From NCBI RefSeq assembly GCF_000424265.1, contig NZ_AUJO01000014.1:52662-116661 (forward strand): a DNA stretch of 64,000 bases, read 5' to 3'. Of this stretch, positions 62,419-64,000 are shown in pieces. How positions within the stretch are numbered: the first letter of the stretch is position 1; the number at the start of each line of letters is the position of its first letter. The notes below the pieces were generated by a model, which had not been told where the DNA came from, did not search any database, and was given only the letters and a program-made list of their open reading frames with translations. Origin of the DNA: Butyrivibrio sp. WCD3002. Its GTDB lineage: Bacteria > Bacillota > Clostridia > Lachnospirales > Lachnospiraceae. A program made the translations under genes and the position numbers.

Positions 62419-63894
62419 TTATAATCCAGCGATGTGATGATTGATGCATAGTTTTTTCTTTATCTCTGATGGAAGCGTTCCCTGTATAGCAGCCATATAC
62501 TTCCCAAGCTCATAGTGTCTGTTCTTTTCAGATTTCATTACCTCTGTAGGTGAGAAATATGACATCTCATAACCTGCAGCATCTTTTAATTCTTCTCTTT
62601 GGAACTTAGCTAGTTCAAGCATATCTCCACCGTTGTAGAAGTATGCTCTGAGCCTTCCCATTTTTCCTGCTCCACACTTGCTCCATCCCATCGGCCTTGA
62701 GCTCATTCGTGATGATAAAACATGGCTCACATGTCCTTCAGCGCTACACCCTGGTAGTTTTCTTCTATTACTCAGCCTGACTTTGCATGGCATCCAGTTA
62801 TCAAGGATATATTTTCTTCCTTCTTCAATGCTCGAAGCCTGCTTTTTATCACCGGCTTCAAGATACTCCTTTATCATGTCCACGTATGAATTAAAGTCAT
62901 TCTTAGTCTTTTGCATGATGATCTTTCGGAGTTCTGAAATAGCATCCCACTGACTATCCTGGAGATGGCTGGTAATCTTTCCAAGGTACTTCTGCATATG
63001 AAACTCATCCATTGTCACTATGACTCCGGAAACATTTTTCTTCCCAGCTTCAATCCATGCACCACCATCGCCATTTATGTATATCTTTTCGATACGACTC
63101 ATATCATAGTGTGTATCTATATATGCGTAGATGCGCTCCCAGAAGGCATCGTTTGTCTCACTGGTACTGTCAGAGCAAAAGTAATGAGGATTGATAAGCC
63201 TATGTCTCTTACTCTTTGGGGATTCATTTTCAATACCTTCATAGACATAGACTAGCTTTTCTATCATGCTGTTATACTTATAACCATTTTCACCTTTGAT
63301 CAGATCACCCTTTTTCTCCTTGAACTGGAGCGATACATGATCCTCGTCAGCATCTATGTACAGGAACTGTACGAATTTCTTATCTACCAACACTTCATCT
63401 TCGGGTGAAAACTGCAATGCATGTATTTTCTTCATCACGGTCTGTTTACTGACAGAATCGAGTATGCTTGTTTTTTCTCCGCCTCTTCGATATGAAGTCT
63501 GAACTGTTTCTTCTAAAAGCCTTGCTTCTGCGTCCTCTGTCATTCTTTCATGAGGATCCATCCCCATGAGCATATCTATGATATAAGAGCGTTTTCCTTC
63601 TGCTTTGTTTTTGAACAAAGTCTTGTTGTAATTAACGCTACCAAGGGATGTTATAAGCTGCTTGGCCTCGTGTCTGTCCACCACCCATGAAAGCTTTCTC
63701 ATCTCACTTTCTGTGATCATCTGATCCAGATATCCAAGCGTCTCCTCTATCATTCTTATACCAGCCTTATGAAGCTCATCTGTCAGCTTAGTAATGTAGG
63801 ATGCGATATCTGAGGGATCTTTCAAAAAATCATCCTCAAGCCTTTCAAAAACTGGTACACATTCCTCGTTAAAATACTGTATACTTTTTACCAT
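62419..63894 (-). CDS. ISLre2-family (UPF0236) transposase
   Basis: 491 residues from ATG at 63894 with AGAGGTG upstream; the GTG at 63903 is the alternative. FLYIDADEDHVSLQ, IYINGDGGAWIEAG and MDEFHMQKYLG are the Asp-rich blocks of ISLre2 transposases. The C-terminal GCSAEGHVSHVLSSRMSSRPMGWS (read in parts) is also typical. The frame is intact, so the element may still move. Confidence 0.9.
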   Translation of the reverse strand: MVKSIQYFNEECVPVFERLEDDFLKDPSDIASYITKLTDELHKAGIRMIEETLGYLDQMITESEMRKLSWVVDRHEAKQLITSLGSVNYNKTLFKNKAEGKRSYIIDMLMGMDPHERMTEDAEARLLEETVQTSYRRGGEKTSILDSVSKQTVMKKIHALQFSPEDEVLVDKKFVQFLYIDADEDHVSLQFKEKKGDLIKGENGYKYNSMIEKLVYVYEGIENESPKSKRHRLINPHYFCSDSTSETNDAFWERIYAYIDTHYDMSRIEKIYINGDGGAWIEAGKKNVSGVIVTMDEFHMQKYLGKITSHLQDSQWDAISELRKIIMQKTKNDFNSYVDMIKEYLEAGDKKQASSIEEGRKYILDNWMPCKVRLSNRRKLPGCSAEGHVSHVLSSRMSSRPMGWSKCGAGKMGRLRAYFYNGGDMLELAKFQREELKDAAGYEMSYFSPTEVMKSEKNRHYELGKYMAAIQGTLPSEIKKKLCINHHIAGL

Positions 63895-64000
63895 GGAGAA
63901 CACCTCTGTCTTTTATAGTTTGGTTTAGTCACCTTTAACTTTATCAGACTTTGGTGTTCTCTTGTGTTTTATTTAATCCGAGTGAAAATTTACGCTAGCG

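Larger units (their letters stand above)
62152..63995 (-). mobile_element. ISLre2-type insertion sequence
   Basis: Imperfect inverted ends: GCGTAAATTTACCTACGGA at 62152 and, inverted from 63995, GCGTAAATTTTCACTCGGA. They frame one transposase gene and a large hairpin, about 1.84 kb in total. The outer right flank is outside the window, so a target duplication cannot be checked. Confidence 0.7.

Noticed and set aside
62072..62437. 121-codon plus-strand frame near the IS left end
   Set aside because: Runs across the promoter, the IS end and the large hairpin; no ribosome site and no protein-like conservation.

Overview
The window looks like chromosome of an anaerobic, low-to-mid GC Firmicute of the family Lachnospiraceae, probably a rumen or gut Butyrivibrio/Pseudobutyrivibrio-type organism. 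This is inference from protein families, frequent TTG starts behind strong Shine-Dalgarno sequences, an Ile T-box, glycyl-radical enzymology and an ISLre2-type transposase; no rRNA is present to confirm it. Most of the window (about 1.4-53.4 kb) is housekeeping DNA. The two ends and several tRNA-Gly-linked intervals carry accessory genes and unusual non-coding structure.

Layout. 1-1.3 kb: a nuclease-like gene cut by the window edge, and copy A of a four-hairpin repeat. 1.4-9.0 kb (minus): guaA, a dgt-like dNTPase with an NlpC/P60 wall hydrolase, asnS, and a trigger-factor-like lipoprotein. 9.1-11.2 kb (plus): a small membrane protein, ispE and a DUF1934 gene. 11.2-14.3 kb (minus): pyrC-pyrK-pyrD. 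14.4 kb: plsC. 15.1-24.3 kb (minus): a probable operon of aconitase-family hydratase, GH9-like lipoprotein, alpha/beta hydrolase, membrane-anchored MurF-like ligase and polytopic membrane protein, followed by ddl with its own promoter. Then glgP. 27.0-36.8 kb (plus): a nucleoside uptake and salvage cluster (BMP lipoprotein, ATPase, two permeases, cdd, add, deoC) that encloses a YjjI/YjjW glycyl radical enzyme and activase pair. 36.8-45.4 kb: surE, ileS with its T-box, a GtrII-like membrane protein, PAP2, a SpoU methyltransferase and a TIGR01212 radical SAM protein. 45.5-53.9 kb: tRNA-Gly with structured tail repeats, cls, several small-molecule enzymes, a phospholipase-like/tyrosine-phosphatase fusion, an unassigned TIM-barrel-like protein and a GH32 pseudogene. 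54.0-58.95 kb: a second identical tRNA-Gly, a copy of the tail repeat, a LytTR two-component pair, an Abi_2/HEPN gene with a perfect palindromic operator, copy B of the four-hairpin repeat and a broken tRNA-Gly 3' end. 59-62.1 kb (minus): a leader RNA with a terminator controls a GNAT gene and a MutS2-like gene without Smr. 62.15-64 kb: a nearly complete ISLre2-type element with a large hairpin.

Most notable: (1) two diverged copies, 57 kb apart, of an AT-rich element made of four hairpins whose lengths and spacings are conserved although the loops are not; (2) tail repeats behind tRNA-Gly that carry a hairpin with paired (compensatory) changes and end in copies of the tRNA 3' end; (3) a leader upstream of the GNAT gene with consensus promoter, six-codon ORF inside a long-range helix, further hairpins and a terminator, which looks like a translation-sensing attenuator; (4) YjjI/YjjW set inside a nucleoside transport and salvage locus, as in the Escherichia coli deo neighbourhood; (5) an envelope operon whose GH9-like member lacks the family's catalytic motifs. 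All positions were read by eye from the sequence; no database search was run.
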